In this document: positions 35,786 to 48,240 of the stretch, in pieces
Layout: the number at the start of each line of letters is the position of its first letter
Position numbering within the stretch: position 1 is the stretch's first letter
From: Oxalobacteraceae sp. CFBP 8761
Lineage (GTDB): Bacteria > Pseudomonadota > Gammaproteobacteria > Burkholderiales > Burkholderiaceae_D
Direction: 5' to 3'
Assembly: GCA_014841595.1 (NCBI GenBank)
Contig: JACYUE010000001.1
Coordinates: 66,193 to 130,192 of the forward strand
Length of the DNA stretch: 64,000 nucleotides
The notes under the pieces: generated by a model
What the model was told of the DNA's origin: nothing
The model's input: the letters and a program-made list of their open reading frames with translations, nothing else
Database searches by the model: none
Position numbers and translations under genes: made by a program

Positions 35786-36562
35786 ATGAAACACGTAGCA
35801 CGCAAGCGCTTCGGCCAGAACTTCCTGACCGACAAGCAAGTCCTCTCCGACATCATCGACGCCATCGCACCACGCAAGGGCGAGACCATGGTCGAAATCG
35901 GACCGGGCCTGGCCGCGATGACGGCGCTGCTGCTCAAGCAGCTCGACCACATGCACGTCGTCGAGCTCGACCGCGATCTGGTCACGCGTCTGGAAAAAGC
36001 TTATCCGCGCGAGCGCCTGACCGTGCATTCGGGCGACGCCCTGAAGTTCGACTTCGGTGCGATCCCGGTGGCCGAGGGCCAGAAGCTGCGCGTGGTGGGC
36101 AATTTGCCGTACAACATTTCCAGCCCGCTGCTGTTTCACCTGGCGGACTTCGCCCACCTGATCGAAGACCAGCACTTCATGCTGCAAAAGGAAGTGGTCG
36201 AGCGCATGGTGGCCGAGCCGGGCAGCAAGACCTACGGCCGCCTGTCGGTGATGCTGCAATGGCGCTACGACATGTCGCTGATGTTCATCGTGCCGCCGAC
36301 CGCGTTCGATCCACCACCGCAGGTCGAATCGGCCATCGTGCGCATGGTGCCCGTCAAGCAGCAATTGCCGTGCGACGGCAAGCGCCTTGAAGCGGTGGTC
36401 GCCAAGGCGTTCTCGCAGCGGCGCAAGGTCATTCGCAATTGCGTGGCAGGGATGTTCACCGAGGCGCAGCTGGTGGAAGCGGGCATCGACCCGAGCGTGC
36501 GGCCCGAAGCGGTGAGCCTGGCGCAGTATGTGGCGCTGGCCAATCTCCCTAGCCAGGCATAG
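35786..36562 (+). CDS. rsmA: 16S rRNA (A1518/A1519) dimethyltransferase
   Basis: A 258-residue SAM-dependent methyltransferase (KsgA) that dimethylates two adenines near the 3' end of 16S rRNA. ARKRFGQNFLTD is the family opening, VEIGPGLAAMTALLL the SAM loop, VVGNLPYNISSPLLF the catalytic NLPY motif. The C-terminal helical domain ends in RPEAVSLAQYVALAN. The start at 35786 is chosen because it aligns with the family and avoids overlap with pdxA. A strong terminator follows. Confidence 0.98.
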   Translation: MKHVARKRFGQNFLTDKQVLSDIIDAIAPRKGETMVEIGPGLAAMTALLLKQLDHMHVVELDRDLVTRLEKAYPRERLTVHSGDALKFDFGAIPVAEGQKLRVVGNLPYNISSPLLFHLADFAHLIEDQHFMLQKEVVERMVAEPGSKTYGRLSVMLQWRYDMSLMFIVPPTAFDPPPQVESAIVRMVPVKQQLPCDGKRLEAVVAKAFSQRRKVIRNCVAGMFTEAQLVEAGIDPSVRPEAVSLAQYVALANLPSQA

Positions 36563-36596
36563 TTTTCGCAGCCATCCGGCCAGCATGTCCCAGATC

Positions 36597-36620
36597 AAAG
36601 CGCCTTCAGGGCGCTTTTTT
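36597..36620 (+). terminator. Terminator of the lptD-surA-pdxA-rsmA operon
   Basis: An 8-bp stem (AAAGCGCC 36597-36604, GGCGCTTT 36610-36617) with a TTCAG loop and a T6 tract lies 34 nt after the rsmA stop. Confidence 0.9.
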
Positions 36621-36645
36621 CATGGGCATGCTGCTGGCAACGGGC

Positions 36646-36674
36646 AAAAAAAAGGCCCGCTACAAGAGCGGGCC
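36646..36674 (-). terminator. Terminator of the lipoprotein pair
   Basis: An 8-bp stem (GGCCCGCT 36654-36661, AGCGGGCC 36667-36674) with an ACAAG loop is followed on the minus strand by eight Ts (A-run 36646-36653). It serves the minus-strand genes ending at 36796. Between here and 36796 I see only a small palindrome (TATGCTG/CAGCATA, 36720-36738). Confidence 0.85.
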
Positions 36675-36795
36675 GAAATCCAATTCTTTTCTGAGGAGAG
36701 TTGGAGGAGACAGGATCAGTATGCTGCGTTACAGCATATAAGTCCAATTTTCCTTTCGCATACTCGACATAAGAATTTCGTATAACTCGTTAAGT

Positions 36796-37440
36796 CTATG
36801 CAGCGACGCACGTCACGTTGACGTTGTTCACCGCAGCGTCACCCATGGTGCCGGTCGGGTTCACGATAGTGCAGACCTGGCCAGCCGGCTGCTTGCTGAC
36901 CGTGACGCCGTAGGTCGTGCCGAATTTCACCGCAGGCAGCGCGTAGGTAATCGGCGTCGTGGCAGGTGGCGTTGCCGGCGTCGCAGCCGTGTAGGTGCCA
37001 CCCGTGCTGCCGTTGGCCAGCACCAGGCCGGCGCCGGTCAGGCCAGTGATCGTGCCACCGACGGTGAATTCGTTGATCTCGCAATCAATCGCGATATCGA
37101 TCGATACAAGGCGGCCCGCCGTGTCGGCGTTATTGGCGTAAAGGCCGCCTTCCGGAGCGCTCGGCACGCAGGTCTGGTGTGCCGGCTGCGTGGTCACGGT
37201 GACGGCATAGGTGTCGCCATATTCCAGCTTGTCGGGGAAGGCAAAGCGTACCGCTGCGCCGGCAGTCGTTGGCGGTGCAACCTTTAATGGAACGCCGGCA
37301 TTGCTCAGGACCAGGCCATCATAAACGAGTCTGGTCACCGAACCGGCAACGGTGAACTCGGCTTTGTCGCTGCCACCACAGGCGGCCAGGCTTGCAGCCA
37401 GCGCCAGCGCAAGCGCCGGGCGGATCAGGGAAGACTTCAT
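36796..37440 (-). CDS. Putative lipoprotein with two Ig-like repeats (paralog 1)
   Basis: A 214-residue predicted lipoprotein of unknown function. The signal peptide ends in a lipobox LAACGGS with the lipidated Cys at residue 21. The mature part holds two similar modules of about 90 residues: FTVAGSVTRLVYDGLVLSN and FTVGGTITGLTGAGLVLANG, each followed by a YGDTYAVTV or FGTTYGVTV strand and a conserved Cys (QTCVPSAP, QVCTIVNP), ending in VNNVNVTCVAA. The pattern suggests beta-sandwich domains. The neighbour at 37460 is a clear paralog, so the two arose by tandem duplication. I do not recognise a function. Confidence 0.7.
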   Translation of the reverse strand: MKSSLIRPALALALAASLAACGGSDKAEFTVAGSVTRLVYDGLVLSNAGVPLKVAPPTTAGAAVRFAFPDKLEYGDTYAVTVTTQPAHQTCVPSAPEGGLYANNADTAGRLVSIDIAIDCEINEFTVGGTITGLTGAGLVLANGSTGGTYTAATPATPPATTPITYALPAVKFGTTYGVTVSKQPAGQVCTIVNPTGTMGDAAVNNVNVTCVAA

Positions 37441-37459
37441 GCGTTTGACTCCAGGAAAA

Positions 37460-38053
37460 TTAAGGTGCGCACGTGACGGTCACGTTGTTCACATCGGCTG
37501 CGCCCATGGTGCCGACGCCGTTGGCGATGGTGCAGCTCTGGTTGGCAGGATTCGTCAGGATCGACACACCATATGGGGCGTCTTGTGCAACACGTGCCAT
37601 GGTGAACGTGGTCGCGCCGGCGGGAACGATGACGCGGTCGGCGCCGTTGATCAGGACCAGTTCGCCCTTGAGATTGCTGACTGTGCCGCCGAGGGCTTGC
37701 GTCCTGAAGGCGCAAGAGATCTGAATGTTGGTGACATCGAAGCCGGCGCGACCTTTGTTGTAAAGGTATTGGCAAGTAGTGATGTCCACATTCGACGGCA
37801 CGCTCTTGACCTGCACATCGTACTTGTCATCCGACGAAATCAGCTCAGGAAAGCGGAACGTGGTCGAACCGGTGCCGTTCGACGGAACCGGCACCTCGAA
37901 CTCCGAGCCGCCGTTATTCATCAGGACCATGCCCGGCTTGGTCACGCCGGTAATCGTACCAGCCAGCAGTAGTTGACCATCGCTACCACCGCACGCCGTC
38001 AGCAGGACCGCGCATGCCAGCGCTGCGCTTGCGCACAGGTAGGAACTCTTCAT
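37460..38053 (-). CDS. Putative lipoprotein with two Ig-like repeats (paralog 2)
   Basis: A 197-residue predicted lipoprotein, upstream of and related to the 36796 gene. Lipobox LLTACGGS gives a lipidated Cys21. It has the same two-module layout: LAGTITGVTKPGMVLMNNGG and LGGTVSNLKGELVLINGAD, with YGVSILTNPANQSCTIANG and a C-terminus VNNVTVTCAP that is nearly the same as in paralog 1. The first module has diverged more. A shared terminator lies beyond paralog 1 and a gap of 19 nt separates them, so they are probably co-transcribed. The role is unknown; an outer-membrane or periplasmic location is expected. Confidence 0.7.
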   Translation of the reverse strand: MKSSYLCASAALACAVLLTACGGSDGQLLLAGTITGVTKPGMVLMNNGGSEFEVPVPSNGTGSTTFRFPELISSDDKYDVQVKSVPSNVDITTCQYLYNKGRAGFDVTNIQISCAFRTQALGGTVSNLKGELVLINGADRVIVPAGATTFTMARVAQDAPYGVSILTNPANQSCTIANGVGTMGAADVNNVTVTCAP

Positions 38054-38265
38054 ATATTCTCCAAATAATCTAGCGGGAAAGCGCAGGCTGCGCGGTTGGA
38101 ATCAAAAAATCGCTCAACATTTTAGTTCATTTATTAGGCAACCGGTCCATTTGCGTCCCATTTCCATGTGTATCAGGTTGTAAGCACAATGTCATATAAG
38201 CAACGCGCAGGCCGTGCGGTTTGCTTTTGGCCGTATGCATCGCTATGCTGGCGTAGCGTTTTTTC

Positions 38266-39048
38266 ATGCCCGTTCCCTGGAAGCCGATGACCCGCCATCC
38301 CTGGCCCAAAGCCGTACTGTTTGACCTCGACGATACCCTGTGGCCGATCGTGCCCGTGATCCGGGCTGCCGAAACCATTCTGTATACGTGGTTGCAGCAA
38401 CATGCGCCGCGCGTGGCCGGGCGGTTCACGATCGACAGCCTGCGCCAGGCGCGCCTGGAATTGCTGGCCCGCGAGCCCCGGTACGGGATCGACCTGAGCG
38501 CGCTGCGCCACGCCGGCCTGGTCGCCGCGTTCGAGCAGGCGGGCGAAGACGTGGCCCGGGTGGACGAGGCCATGGTCGTCTTCGTTGCCGCGCGCAATGC
38601 CGTGACGCTGTATGACGATGTAGCGCCGGGCCTCGCGCGGCTCCGGCAGCGCGCGCTGCTGGGCTCGGTCACGAACGGCGTGGCCGACCTGGTCACCATC
38701 GGCCTGGCCGACCAGTTCCAGGCATCCGTGGCGGCGCGCGACTTTGGCGCCGCCAAGCCGGATCCGGAGATTTTCCTGGCAGGCTGCGCTGCGCTGGGCG
38801 TGCTGCCGGCCGATACCCTGTATGTGGGCGATGATCTGCTGCTCGACGTCCAGGGCGCCCAGCAGGCGGGCCTGCGCGCCGCCTGGATGAACCGCAGCGG
38901 CAAGATCAACGAGCTGGCCGACCAGGTGCAGCCCGATGTCGAGGTGGACAGCATCGATGCGCTGCTCGACTGGCTCGATGCGGCGCATGAGCTGCCGCAG
39001 GAGCCGTCACACGAGTTGCCACGCGGATCCGCGCCGATGCGCGTATAA
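38266..39048 (+). CDS. HAD superfamily hydrolase
   Basis: A 260-residue haloacid-dehalogenase-type phosphatase. Motif I is DLDDTLW (nucleophile and acid Asp), motif II the Ser/Thr in [12 protein letters not shown], motif III the Lys in [10 protein letters not shown], and motif [18 protein letters not shown]. It resembles subfamily IA phosphatases such as YjjG/YigB. The substrate is unknown. The start may be 38266 or 38287 (MTRHPWPK); the latter gives a more usual N-terminus. It lies 91 nt before hrcA on the same strand. Confidence 0.85.
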   Translation: MPVPWKPMTRHPWPKAVLFDLDDTLWPIVPVIRAAETILYTWLQQHAPRVAGRFTIDSLRQARLELLAREPRYGIDLSALRHAGLVAAFEQAGEDVARVDEAMVVFVAARNAVTLYDDVAPGLARLRQRALLGSVTNGVADLVTIGLADQFQASVAARDFGAAKPDPEIFLAGCAALGVLPADTLYVGDDLLLDVQGAQQAGLRAAWMNRSGKINELADQVQPDVEVDSIDALLDWLDAAHELPQEPSHELPRGSAPMRV

Positions 39049-39139
39049 CACTGGGACGGACCGCAGGCCTTGCGCTGCCGTACCGCGCCCCAATTTGATT
39101 CTTATCCCAGCACCACAGAAAAAGACGCTTCCCGGAACC

Positions 39140-40156
39140 ATGCAACTCGATCACCGTGCCCAAACCCTGCTCAAAGCGCTTGTCGAACGCTATATCGCCG
39201 ACGGCCAGCCGGTCGGCTCGCGCGCGCTGTCCAAGCTGTCGGGCCTGGAATTGTCGCCCGCGACGATCCGCAACATCATGGCCGACCTCGAGGACATGGG
39301 GTTCGTTGCCAGTCCCCACACTTCGGCCGGCCGGATTCCAACACCGCGCGGCTACCGCGTGTTTGTCGATACCTTATTGACCGTCAAGCAACTCGATGAA
39401 ACGACGGTTGGCGCCGAGCGCATGCGCCTGCCGCTGCAGCATCCGCAAAAGCTGATCGCCAACGCAGCCCAGATGCTTTCGTCGCTGTCGCAGTTTGCCG
39501 GCGTCGTGCAAAGTCCGCGCCGCGAATCGGTGTTCCAGCAGATCGAATTCTTGCGCCTGTCTGAAAAGCGCATCCTGCTCGTGATCGTCGATCCCCGTGG
39601 CGACGTTCAGAACCGCCTGCTCCTGACCGATGTCGACTACACGCCAAGCCAGTTGTCGCAGTCGGCCAATTACCTGAACCAGAACTTTGCCGGCCAGTCG
39701 TTCGACGGCGTGCGCCAACGCCTCAGTGGCGAACTGCGCCAGCTGAGCGACGACATGGGGCGCCTGATGCATGCGGCGGTCGAGGCCGGCAGCGAGGCCA
39801 TGGCCGAGAGCGACGACGTGGTCATTTCCGGCGAGCGCAACCTGCTGTCGGTGACCGACCTGTCGTCGAATATGAGTTCGCTGCGCCAGATGTTCGAGAT
39901 GTTCGAGCAAAAGACCGGCCTGATGCAGTTGCTCGACATGTCGAGCAAGGCCGGCGGTGTGCAGATCTTCATCGGCGGCGAATCGAACCTGGTGCCGATG
40001 GACGAGATGAGCGTGGTCACTGCACCGTACGCCGTCGATGGCCGGATCGTCGGCACCCTGGGCGTCATTGGCCCCACGCGGATGGCGTACGAGCGGGTGA
40101 TTCCCATCGTCGACATCACCGCCAAGCTGCTGTCGAACGCACTCAGCCAGCCTTAA
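39140..40156 (+). CDS. hrcA: Heat-inducible transcription repressor HrcA
   Basis: A 338-residue repressor of groE/dnaK-type operons that binds CIRCE elements. The N-terminal winged helix is typical ([53 protein letters not shown]). The C-terminal GAF-like dimerisation domain ends in [20 protein letters not shown]. The start at 39140 is the family-consistent one. No CIRCE element is seen nearby, so its targets are outside this window. Confidence 0.96.
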   Translation: MQLDHRAQTLLKALVERYIADGQPVGSRALSKLSGLELSPATIRNIMADLEDMGFVASPHTSAGRIPTPRGYRVFVDTLLTVKQLDETTVGAERMRLPLQHPQKLIANAAQMLSSLSQFAGVVQSPRRESVFQQIEFLRLSEKRILLVIVDPRGDVQNRLLLTDVDYTPSQLSQSANYLNQNFAGQSFDGVRQRLSGELRQLSDDMGRLMHAAVEAGSEAMAESDDVVISGERNLLSVTDLSSNMSSLRQMFEMFEQKTGLMQLLDMSSKAGGVQIFIGGESNLVPMDEMSVVTAPYAVDGRIVGTLGVIGPTRMAYERVIPIVDITAKLLSNALSQP

Positions 40157-40181
40157 CAGTTTTTTACTCTTGCCAAGACGC

Positions 40182-40217
40182 AAAAAGGGCGCACGGAAAA
40201 TCCGATGCGCCCTTTTG
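40182..40217. terminator. Bidirectional terminator between hrcA and fur
   Basis: An 11-bp stem (AAAAGGGCGCA 40183-40193, TGCGCCCTTTT 40206-40216) with a 12-nt loop lies between the convergent hrcA and fur genes, with A- and T-rich ends on both sides. Confidence 0.8.
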
Positions 40218-40245
40218 CTGTGCAGCCTTGCCGGCTGCGAATAAC

Positions 40246-40677
40246 TCAGCTTGCCTTGCGCGCCGCCTGGCACTGCGGGCAGCTACCGTAGATCGCCAGC
40301 GCGTGGTCGACGATCGTGTAGCCGTGGGTTTCGGCGATCATTTTCTGGCGCTGCTCGATTTCGTCGTCATAGAATTCTTCGACCCGGCCGCAGGTGACGC
40401 AGACGAGGTGATCGTGGTGCGAGCCGGCGTTGAGTTCGTAGATGGCCTTGCCGGTTTCGAAATGGTTGCGGTTGAGCAGGCCGGCCTGCTCGAATTGCGT
40501 CAGGACGCGGTAGACGGTAGCCAGGCCGACGTCCATGTTTTCAGCCAACAGGATCTTGTAGACATCTTCGGCGGTGAGGTGACGCACGGCGCTGTTCTGG
40601 AAAATTTCCAGGATTTTCAGGCGCGGGAGCGTGGCCTTCAGGCCGCTTGCCTTCAGGTCGGTCGGATTGTTACTCAT
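40246..40677 (-). CDS. fur: Ferric uptake regulator
   Basis: A 143-residue Fe(II)-dependent repressor. LKATLPRLKILEIFQN and HLTAEDVYKILLAENMDVGL and ATVYRVLTQFEQAGLL make the winged helix. The metal sites are visible in ETGKAIYELNAGSHHDHLVC, CVTCGRVEEF, and a C-terminal CPQC pair. The start at 40677 (MSNNPTDLK) is the typical one. The divergent fur-bamE arrangement is conserved in betaproteobacteria. Likely targets in this window are the sites upstream of bfd and feoA. Confidence 0.97.
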   Translation of the reverse strand: MSNNPTDLKASGLKATLPRLKILEIFQNSAVRHLTAEDVYKILLAENMDVGLATVYRVLTQFEQAGLLNRNHFETGKAIYELNAGSHHDHLVCVTCGRVEEFYDDEIEQRQKMIAETHGYTIVDHALAIYGSCPQCQAARKAS

Positions 40678-40752
40678 GTTTGTTACTCGCATATTGGCGG
40701 AGTGCTTTATGATATAGCGTTTTGAAAGCTCCCGCTCGATTTGAGGTTACCT

Positions 40753-41364
40753 ATGCGCGTCAAACAAGCCGTATCCCATCGATTTTCCGCCAAGGCGGTG
40801 CTGGCGGCAGGTCTCGTCTGCACGCTGACGCTGTCCGGCTGCGCGTCCTGGCGCAACCAGACCCGTCCGGCGCCACCGGTGGCAACGGACTCGGCGGCCA
40901 CCGCGGCCGACGCCGACAAATCGGCCGCCATCGCCAATGCCGGCGCGCAGACCGTGCAGGCTTCGCGTCTGCAAAAGTTCCTGTGGATCTTCTCGCCTTA
41001 TCGCCCGGACATCCAGCAGGGCAACTTCGTCTCGCAAGAGATGCTGAACCAGCTGAAAGCCGGCCAGACGCGCGATCAGGTGCGTTTCCTGCTCGGTTCG
41101 CCTTTGCTGCTCGATGCGTTCCACGCCGACCGCTGGGATTACCCGTTCTACCTGGCCCGTGGCAATGGCGAGCTGACCACCAGCCGCGTCACCGTGTTCT
41201 TCAAGGATGACGTGGTCGAGCGCTTCGAAGGCGGCAACCTGCCAAGCGAGCGCGATTACATTGACCGTATCGCCGGCCCCGCGAAGGTGCCGAGCAAGAA
41301 AGAAAAGCCGGAAAGCCGTCCGGTCGCACCGATCACGGTGACTGCCCCGGCAACCCAGCAGTAA
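40753..41364 (+). CDS. bamE: Outer-membrane assembly lipoprotein BamE
   Basis: A 203-residue lipoprotein subunit of the BAM complex. The lipobox LTLSGCAS gives the lipidated Cys. The SmpA/BamE fold is seen in [40 protein letters not shown] and [17 protein letters not shown]. It is longer than E. coli BamE owing to an Ala-rich linker before the domain and a Pro/Lys-rich tail. The start at 40753 gives the signal peptide directly. The dapB gene begins 8 nt after its stop. Confidence 0.93.
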   Translation: MRVKQAVSHRFSAKAVLAAGLVCTLTLSGCASWRNQTRPAPPVATDSAATAADADKSAAIANAGAQTVQASRLQKFLWIFSPYRPDIQQGNFVSQEMLNQLKAGQTRDQVRFLLGSPLLLDAFHADRWDYPFYLARGNGELTTSRVTVFFKDDVVERFEGGNLPSERDYIDRIAGPAKVPSKKEKPESRPVAPITVTAPATQQ

Positions 41365-41372
41365 GGATTGCC

Positions 41373-42182
41373 ATGACGATGTTGAATATCGCCGTAGCCG
41401 GCGCCAGCGGCCGCATGGGCCGCATGCTGATCGAAGCCATCCAGTACGCACCTGACGCCCGCCTGGCCGGCGCCCTCGACATGCCCGGTTCGCCGTTCAT
41501 CGGCCAGGATGCCGGCGCCTTCGGGGGCTTCCTCACTGGCGTGATGATCGAAGACAGCATCAAGCACGGCCTGCACAACGCCGACGTGCTGATCGACTTC
41601 ACCCGCCCGGAAGGCACGCTCGCGCACCTCGCGTACTGCGCCGCCAACGGCAAGCAGATGGTGATCGGCACCACCGGTTTCGATGACGCGGGCAAGGCCG
41701 AGATCGCCGCCGCCGCCGAGAAGATCGGGCTCGTGGTCGCACCGAACATGAGCGTGGGCGTGAACGTCACGCTCAAGCTGCTCGAAATGGCGGCCAAAAG
41801 TTTTGCCGAAGGCTACGACATCGAAATCGTCGAAGCGCACCACCGGCACAAGGTCGATGCACCATCGGGCACCGCGCTCAAGATGGGCGAAGTGATCGCC
41901 GACGCCATCGGGCGCGACCTCAAGGAATGCGCCGTGTACGGCCGCGAAGGCGTCACCGGCGAGCGCGATCCGTCGACGATCGGCTTTGCCACCGTGCGCG
42001 GCGGCGACGTCGTGGGCGACCACACCGTCATGTTCCTGGGCACGGGCGAGCGCATCGAGATCAGCCACAAATCCAGCAGCCGCGTGACCTACGCACACGG
42101 CGCGCTGCGCGCCGCGCGCTTCCTGGCAGACAAATCCAACGGCCTGTACGACATGCAGGACGTGCTGGGCCTGAAAGCCTGA
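41373..42182 (+). CDS. dapB: 4-hydroxy-tetrahydrodipicolinate reductase
   Basis: A 269-residue NAD(P)H-dependent reductase of lysine and diaminopimelate synthesis. The nucleotide loop [17 protein letters not shown] and the substrate-binding block [20 protein letters not shown] with the catalytic His and Lys are both present. [19 protein letters not shown] C-terminus reads [17 protein letters not shown]. The bamE-dapB link is a common betaproteobacterial arrangement. Confidence 0.98.
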   Translation: MTMLNIAVAGASGRMGRMLIEAIQYAPDARLAGALDMPGSPFIGQDAGAFGGFLTGVMIEDSIKHGLHNADVLIDFTRPEGTLAHLAYCAANGKQMVIGTTGFDDAGKAEIAAAAEKIGLVVAPNMSVGVNVTLKLLEMAAKSFAEGYDIEIVEAHHRHKVDAPSGTALKMGEVIADAIGRDLKECAVYGREGVTGERDPSTIGFATVRGGDVVGDHTVMFLGTGERIEISHKSSSRVTYAHGALRAARFLADKSNGLYDMQDVLGLKA

Positions 42183-42183
42183 T

Positions 42184-42510
42184 ATGGCCGTTGCAGAACT
42201 GAACGGCGCCGCGATCGTCGACGAAGCGTCGTTTCATGCGCAAAGCCGGGCCGCCTTTGGCTTCCCAGCGTCGTATGCGAACAGTATCGACGCCTGGGTG
42301 GACTGCCTGAGCTACCTGCGCGACGACGAAAACATGACCAGCTTCCAGCTGGCGCCGGACGAAGTGCTCGAGATCGTACTCCGCGACGCCGCAGCCATGA
42401 AGGCCGCCGCGCCGGATCTGTTCGAGGAGCTGGCCTTTTGTATCGGCGGCATCAACGAGCGGTATGAAGATTATGGCGAAACGCCGGCACTGAAACTCGT
42501 GCTGCGCTGA
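42184..42510 (+). CDS. Barstar-like protein
   Basis: A 108-residue acidic protein starting one base after the dapB stop. The segment FHAQSRAAFGFPASYANSIDAWVDCLSYL resembles in pattern (pieces: AFGFPASYANSIDAWVDCL) the barstar family GFPxxYGxNxDALxDCL signature, with a downstream FEELAFCIGGINERYEDYG region. Barstar inhibits the RNase barnase. No barnase-like RNase gene is seen nearby, so it may be a housekeeping barstar relative with a different partner. The assignment is from pattern recognition and is moderately supported. Confidence 0.6.
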   Translation: MAVAELNGAAIVDEASFHAQSRAAFGFPASYANSIDAWVDCLSYLRDDENMTSFQLAPDEVLEIVLRDAAAMKAAAPDLFEELAFCIGGINERYEDYGETPALKLVLR

Positions 42511-42531
42511 ATTACCCGGGGCAGCGTCTAG

Positions 42532-45281
<2,750 letters not shown>

Positions 45282-45282
<1 letters not shown>

Positions 45283-45851
45283 TGATGAACACCTCGAACA
45301 ACAACTACCTCGTGCGCGCCCTGGGTGCCGTCCTGCTGGTCGCGATGCTGGCAGGCTGCGGCTTCAAGCTGCGCGGCAGCGACGGCCAGTACAACGTGCC
45401 GTTCCAGAGTCTCTGGCTGTCGTTCAACGAAGCCTCGCCGCTGGGCACGGAGCTCAAGCGCAACCTGCGCGCGGGCGATAACCTGCGCATCGAGTCCGAT
45501 GCGTCCAAGGCCGAGGCGTTGTTCGATGTGATCAGCGAGTCGCGCGGCAAGTCGATCCTGTCGCTCAACAGCCTGGGGCGCGTGCGTGAATACTCGCTGA
45601 GCTACACGCTGGTGTTCCAGGTGCGCGACGCCAACAACCGCCAGCTGCTGGCGCCGACCGAGATCACCCTGCGCCGCAATATCGCGTTCGATGAATCGCA
45701 GGTGCTGGCCAAGGAATCCGAAGAAGCGCTGCTGTACCGCGACATGCAGTCCGACCTGGTGCAGCAGATCCTGCGCCGCCTGGTGGCGATCAAGCCGTTG
45801 GCACCCGTGACGGCGCCAGCGACGCCGGCAGCCGCCTTGCCGACGCCGTAA
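45282..45851 (+). CDS. lptE: LPS-assembly lipoprotein LptE
   Basis: A 189-residue lipoprotein that plugs LptD in the outer membrane. The lipobox LLVAMLAGCGFKLRG gives the lipidated Cys; CGFKLRG is the classic LptE start. The LptE fold continues with SLSYTLVFQVRDANNRQLLA and REITLRR-type strand (PTEITLRRNIAF). The C-terminus is Ala/Pro-rich. The start overlaps the leuS stop; an alternative ATG is one codon downstream. The leuS-lptE-holA order is conserved. Confidence 0.94.
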
Positions 45852-45854
45852 GCG

Positions 45855-46868
45855 ATGCAACTGCGGCTCGAAGCGCTCGACGGTCACCTGGCCAAGAACC
45901 TGGCGCAGCTGTACGTGATCGCCAGCGATGAGCATCTGCTGGCGCTGGAAGCGGCCGACCGCATCCGCAAGGCCGCGCGCGCGCAAGGTTATACCGAGCG
46001 CGATGTGCTGAGCGTGGAGCGCACCTTCAAGTGGGGTGAGCTGCTGGCGGCGAATCAGGCGCTGTCGCTGTTTGGCGACAAGAAGCTGATCGAGCTGCGC
46101 ATCCCGACCGGCAAACCGGGCAAGGATGGCAGCGCCGCACTGCAGGCGTATGCAAAAGACCTCAGCCCCGACAATCTGACCCTGATCACGCTGCCCAAGC
46201 TCGACTGGCAGACGGCCAAGGCGTCATGGGTGACGGCGCTGCAGCAGGCCGCGGTCTACATCGACATCCCGAACATCGAGCGCGCGCAGTTGCCGGCCTG
46301 GATCGGCAACCGTCTGGCAGCGCAGGGCCAGAGCGCCGAGCGCCAGAGCCTGGACTTCATCGCCGACCGCGTCGAAGGCAATCTGCTGGCGGCGCACCAG
46401 GAGATTCAAAAGCTCGGCCTGCTCCACGAGCCGGGCAAACTCACGTTCGAGCAGGTGCACGACGCCGTGCTGAACGTGGCGCGCTACGACGTGTTCAAGC
46501 TGTCCGAAGCGATGCTCACGGGCGACACGGCGCGCCTGGTGCGCATGCTCGAAGGCCTGAAGGGCGAAGGCGAAGCGCTGCCGCTGGTGTTGTGGGCAGT
46601 GGCCGAAGAAATCCGCACGCTGCTAAAATTGAAGAGCGGGATGAGTCAGGGCAGGCCGCTGAATGCGCTGCTCAAGGAATACCGGATCTGGGGACCGCGC
46701 GAGCGGATGATGGAGCCGGCGCTGCGCCGCGTGTCGCTCGCGACACTCGAAGCGGCGCTGCAAGAGGCAGCGCAGGTTGACCGTATGGTCAAGGGCTTGC
46801 GTGCCAAACAATTCGCGGGCGACGCGTGGGATGCGATGTTGCAGCTGGCGTTGCGGGTGGCGCGGTAA
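45855..46868 (+). CDS. holA: DNA polymerase III subunit delta
   Basis: A 337-residue clamp-loader subunit that opens the sliding clamp. LYVIASDEHLLALEAADRIR opens the AAA+-like fold, followed by ERTFKWGELLAANQALSLFG and KKLIELRIPTGKPGKDG. The C-terminal collar domain includes NVARYDVFKLSEAMLTGD and LPLVLWAVAEEIRTLLKLK. It starts 3 nt after lptE. Confidence 0.96.
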   Translation: MQLRLEALDGHLAKNLAQLYVIASDEHLLALEAADRIRKAARAQGYTERDVLSVERTFKWGELLAANQALSLFGDKKLIELRIPTGKPGKDGSAALQAYAKDLSPDNLTLITLPKLDWQTAKASWVTALQQAAVYIDIPNIERAQLPAWIGNRLAAQGQSAERQSLDFIADRVEGNLLAAHQEIQKLGLLHEPGKLTFEQVHDAVLNVARYDVFKLSEAMLTGDTARLVRMLEGLKGEGEALPLVLWAVAEEIRTLLKLKSGMSQGRPLNALLKEYRIWGPRERMMEPALRRVSLATLEAALQEAAQVDRMVKGLRAKQFAGDAWDAMLQLALRVAR

Positions 46869-46949
46869 GCCGCTCGCAGTAGAGCCTTGGCTCGACGCCG
46901 CTGTACAGCGCCGCCTTGCGCGAGCCAGGTTAATGCAATGGGAAACTCG

Positions 46950-48215
46950 ATGGACATCACCGCACACATGCACACGCTGGGCCAGCAGGCCCGCGCCGCC
47001 GCGCGCGCCATGGCACGCGCCGACACCGCCACCCGCAACCGCGCCCTGCACCTGATTGCCGATGCGATCGAGCGCGATGCCGATGCTCTGCGCGCCGCCA
47101 ATGCCCGTGACCTCGAGGCCGCCCAGGCGGCAGGCCTCGCCCCGGCACTGATGGATCGCCTGGCATTGTCCGACGCGGCGATTTCGACGATGGTCGCCGG
47201 CCTGCGCCAGATCGCCACCTTGCCCGACCCGGTCGGCGAAATCTCGAACATGAAGGTGCGTCCGAGCGGCATCCAGGTCGGCCAGATGCGCGTGCCGCTG
47301 GGCGTGATCGGCATCATTTATGAGGCGCGCCCGAACGTGACGGTCGATGCGGCGGGCCTGTGCATCAAGAGCGGCAACGCGGCGATCCTGCGCGGCGGCT
47401 CGGAAGCGATCCACTGCAACCGCGCGCTGGCCAAACTGGTCGCCGAAGGCCTGGCTGGCGCCGGCCTGCCACAGGCCGCAGTGCAGGTGGTCGACACGGT
47501 CGACCGCGCCGCCGTCGGCGCGCTGATCACGATGCCGCAGTACGTGGACGTGATCGTCCCGCGCGGCGGCAAAGGCCTGATCGCGCGCCTGATGGCCGAA
47601 GCCACGGTCCCGATGATCAAGCACCTCGATGGCATCTGCCACGTCTACATCGACGACAAGGCCGATATCGACAAGGCACTGGCCATCGCATTCAACGCCA
47701 AATGCCACCGCTACGGCACCTGCAACACGATGGAAACGCTGCTGGTTGCGCGCGGCATCGCGCCGGCCGTGCTGCCGCGCCTGGCCGAACTGTATGCGAC
47801 CAAGGACGTCGAATTGCGCGCCGATCCGGAAGCGTTCGCGATCCTGGCCGGCTATCCGCACCTGGTCGCGGCAACGGAAGAAGACTGGTCGACCGAATAC
47901 CTGGCCCCGATTCTGGCCGTGAAGGTGGTGGCGGGCATCGACGAGGCGATGGACCACATCGATGCGTATTCGTCGAAGCACACCGAATCGATCGTTACCG
48001 AAGACCACAGCGGTGCCATGCGTTTCTTGCGCGAAGTCGACTCGGCATCGGTGATGATCAATGCATCGACGCGCTTTGCCGATGGCTTCGAATACGGCCT
48101 GGGCGCCGAGATCGGCATCTCGAACGACAAGCTGCACGCACGCGGCCCGGTGGGCCTCGAAGGCCTAACGTCGCTCAAGTACGTCGTGTTCGGGCACGGC
48201 GAAGTCCGCAACTGA
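46950..48215 (+). CDS. proA: Glutamate-5-semialdehyde dehydrogenase (gamma-glutamyl phosphate reductase)
   Basis: A 421-residue NADPH-dependent enzyme, second step of proline synthesis. [20 protein letters not shown] is the signature region, and the catalytic Cys is in [14 protein letters not shown]. The C-terminus has [20 protein letters not shown] and [20 protein letters not shown]. The start at 46950 ([13 protein letters not shown]) matches family N-termini and has GGGAA upstream; an ATG at 46938 is also possible. It lies after holA, as in many betaproteobacteria. Confidence 0.97.
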   Translation: MDITAHMHTLGQQARAAARAMARADTATRNRALHLIADAIERDADALRAANARDLEAAQAAGLAPALMDRLALSDAAISTMVAGLRQIATLPDPVGEISNMKVRPSGIQVGQMRVPLGVIGIIYEARPNVTVDAAGLCIKSGNAAILRGGSEAIHCNRALAKLVAEGLAGAGLPQAAVQVVDTVDRAAVGALITMPQYVDVIVPRGGKGLIARLMAEATVPMIKHLDGICHVYIDDKADIDKALAIAFNAKCHRYGTCNTMETLLVARGIAPAVLPRLAELYATKDVELRADPEAFAILAGYPHLVAATEEDWSTEYLAPILAVKVVAGIDEAMDHIDAYSSKHTESIVTEDHSGAMRFLREVDSASVMINASTRFADGFEYGLGAEIGISNDKLHARGPVGLEGLTSLKYVVFGHGEVRN

Positions 48216-48240
48216 ATTCAACGTTCACCACAAGGAAAGC

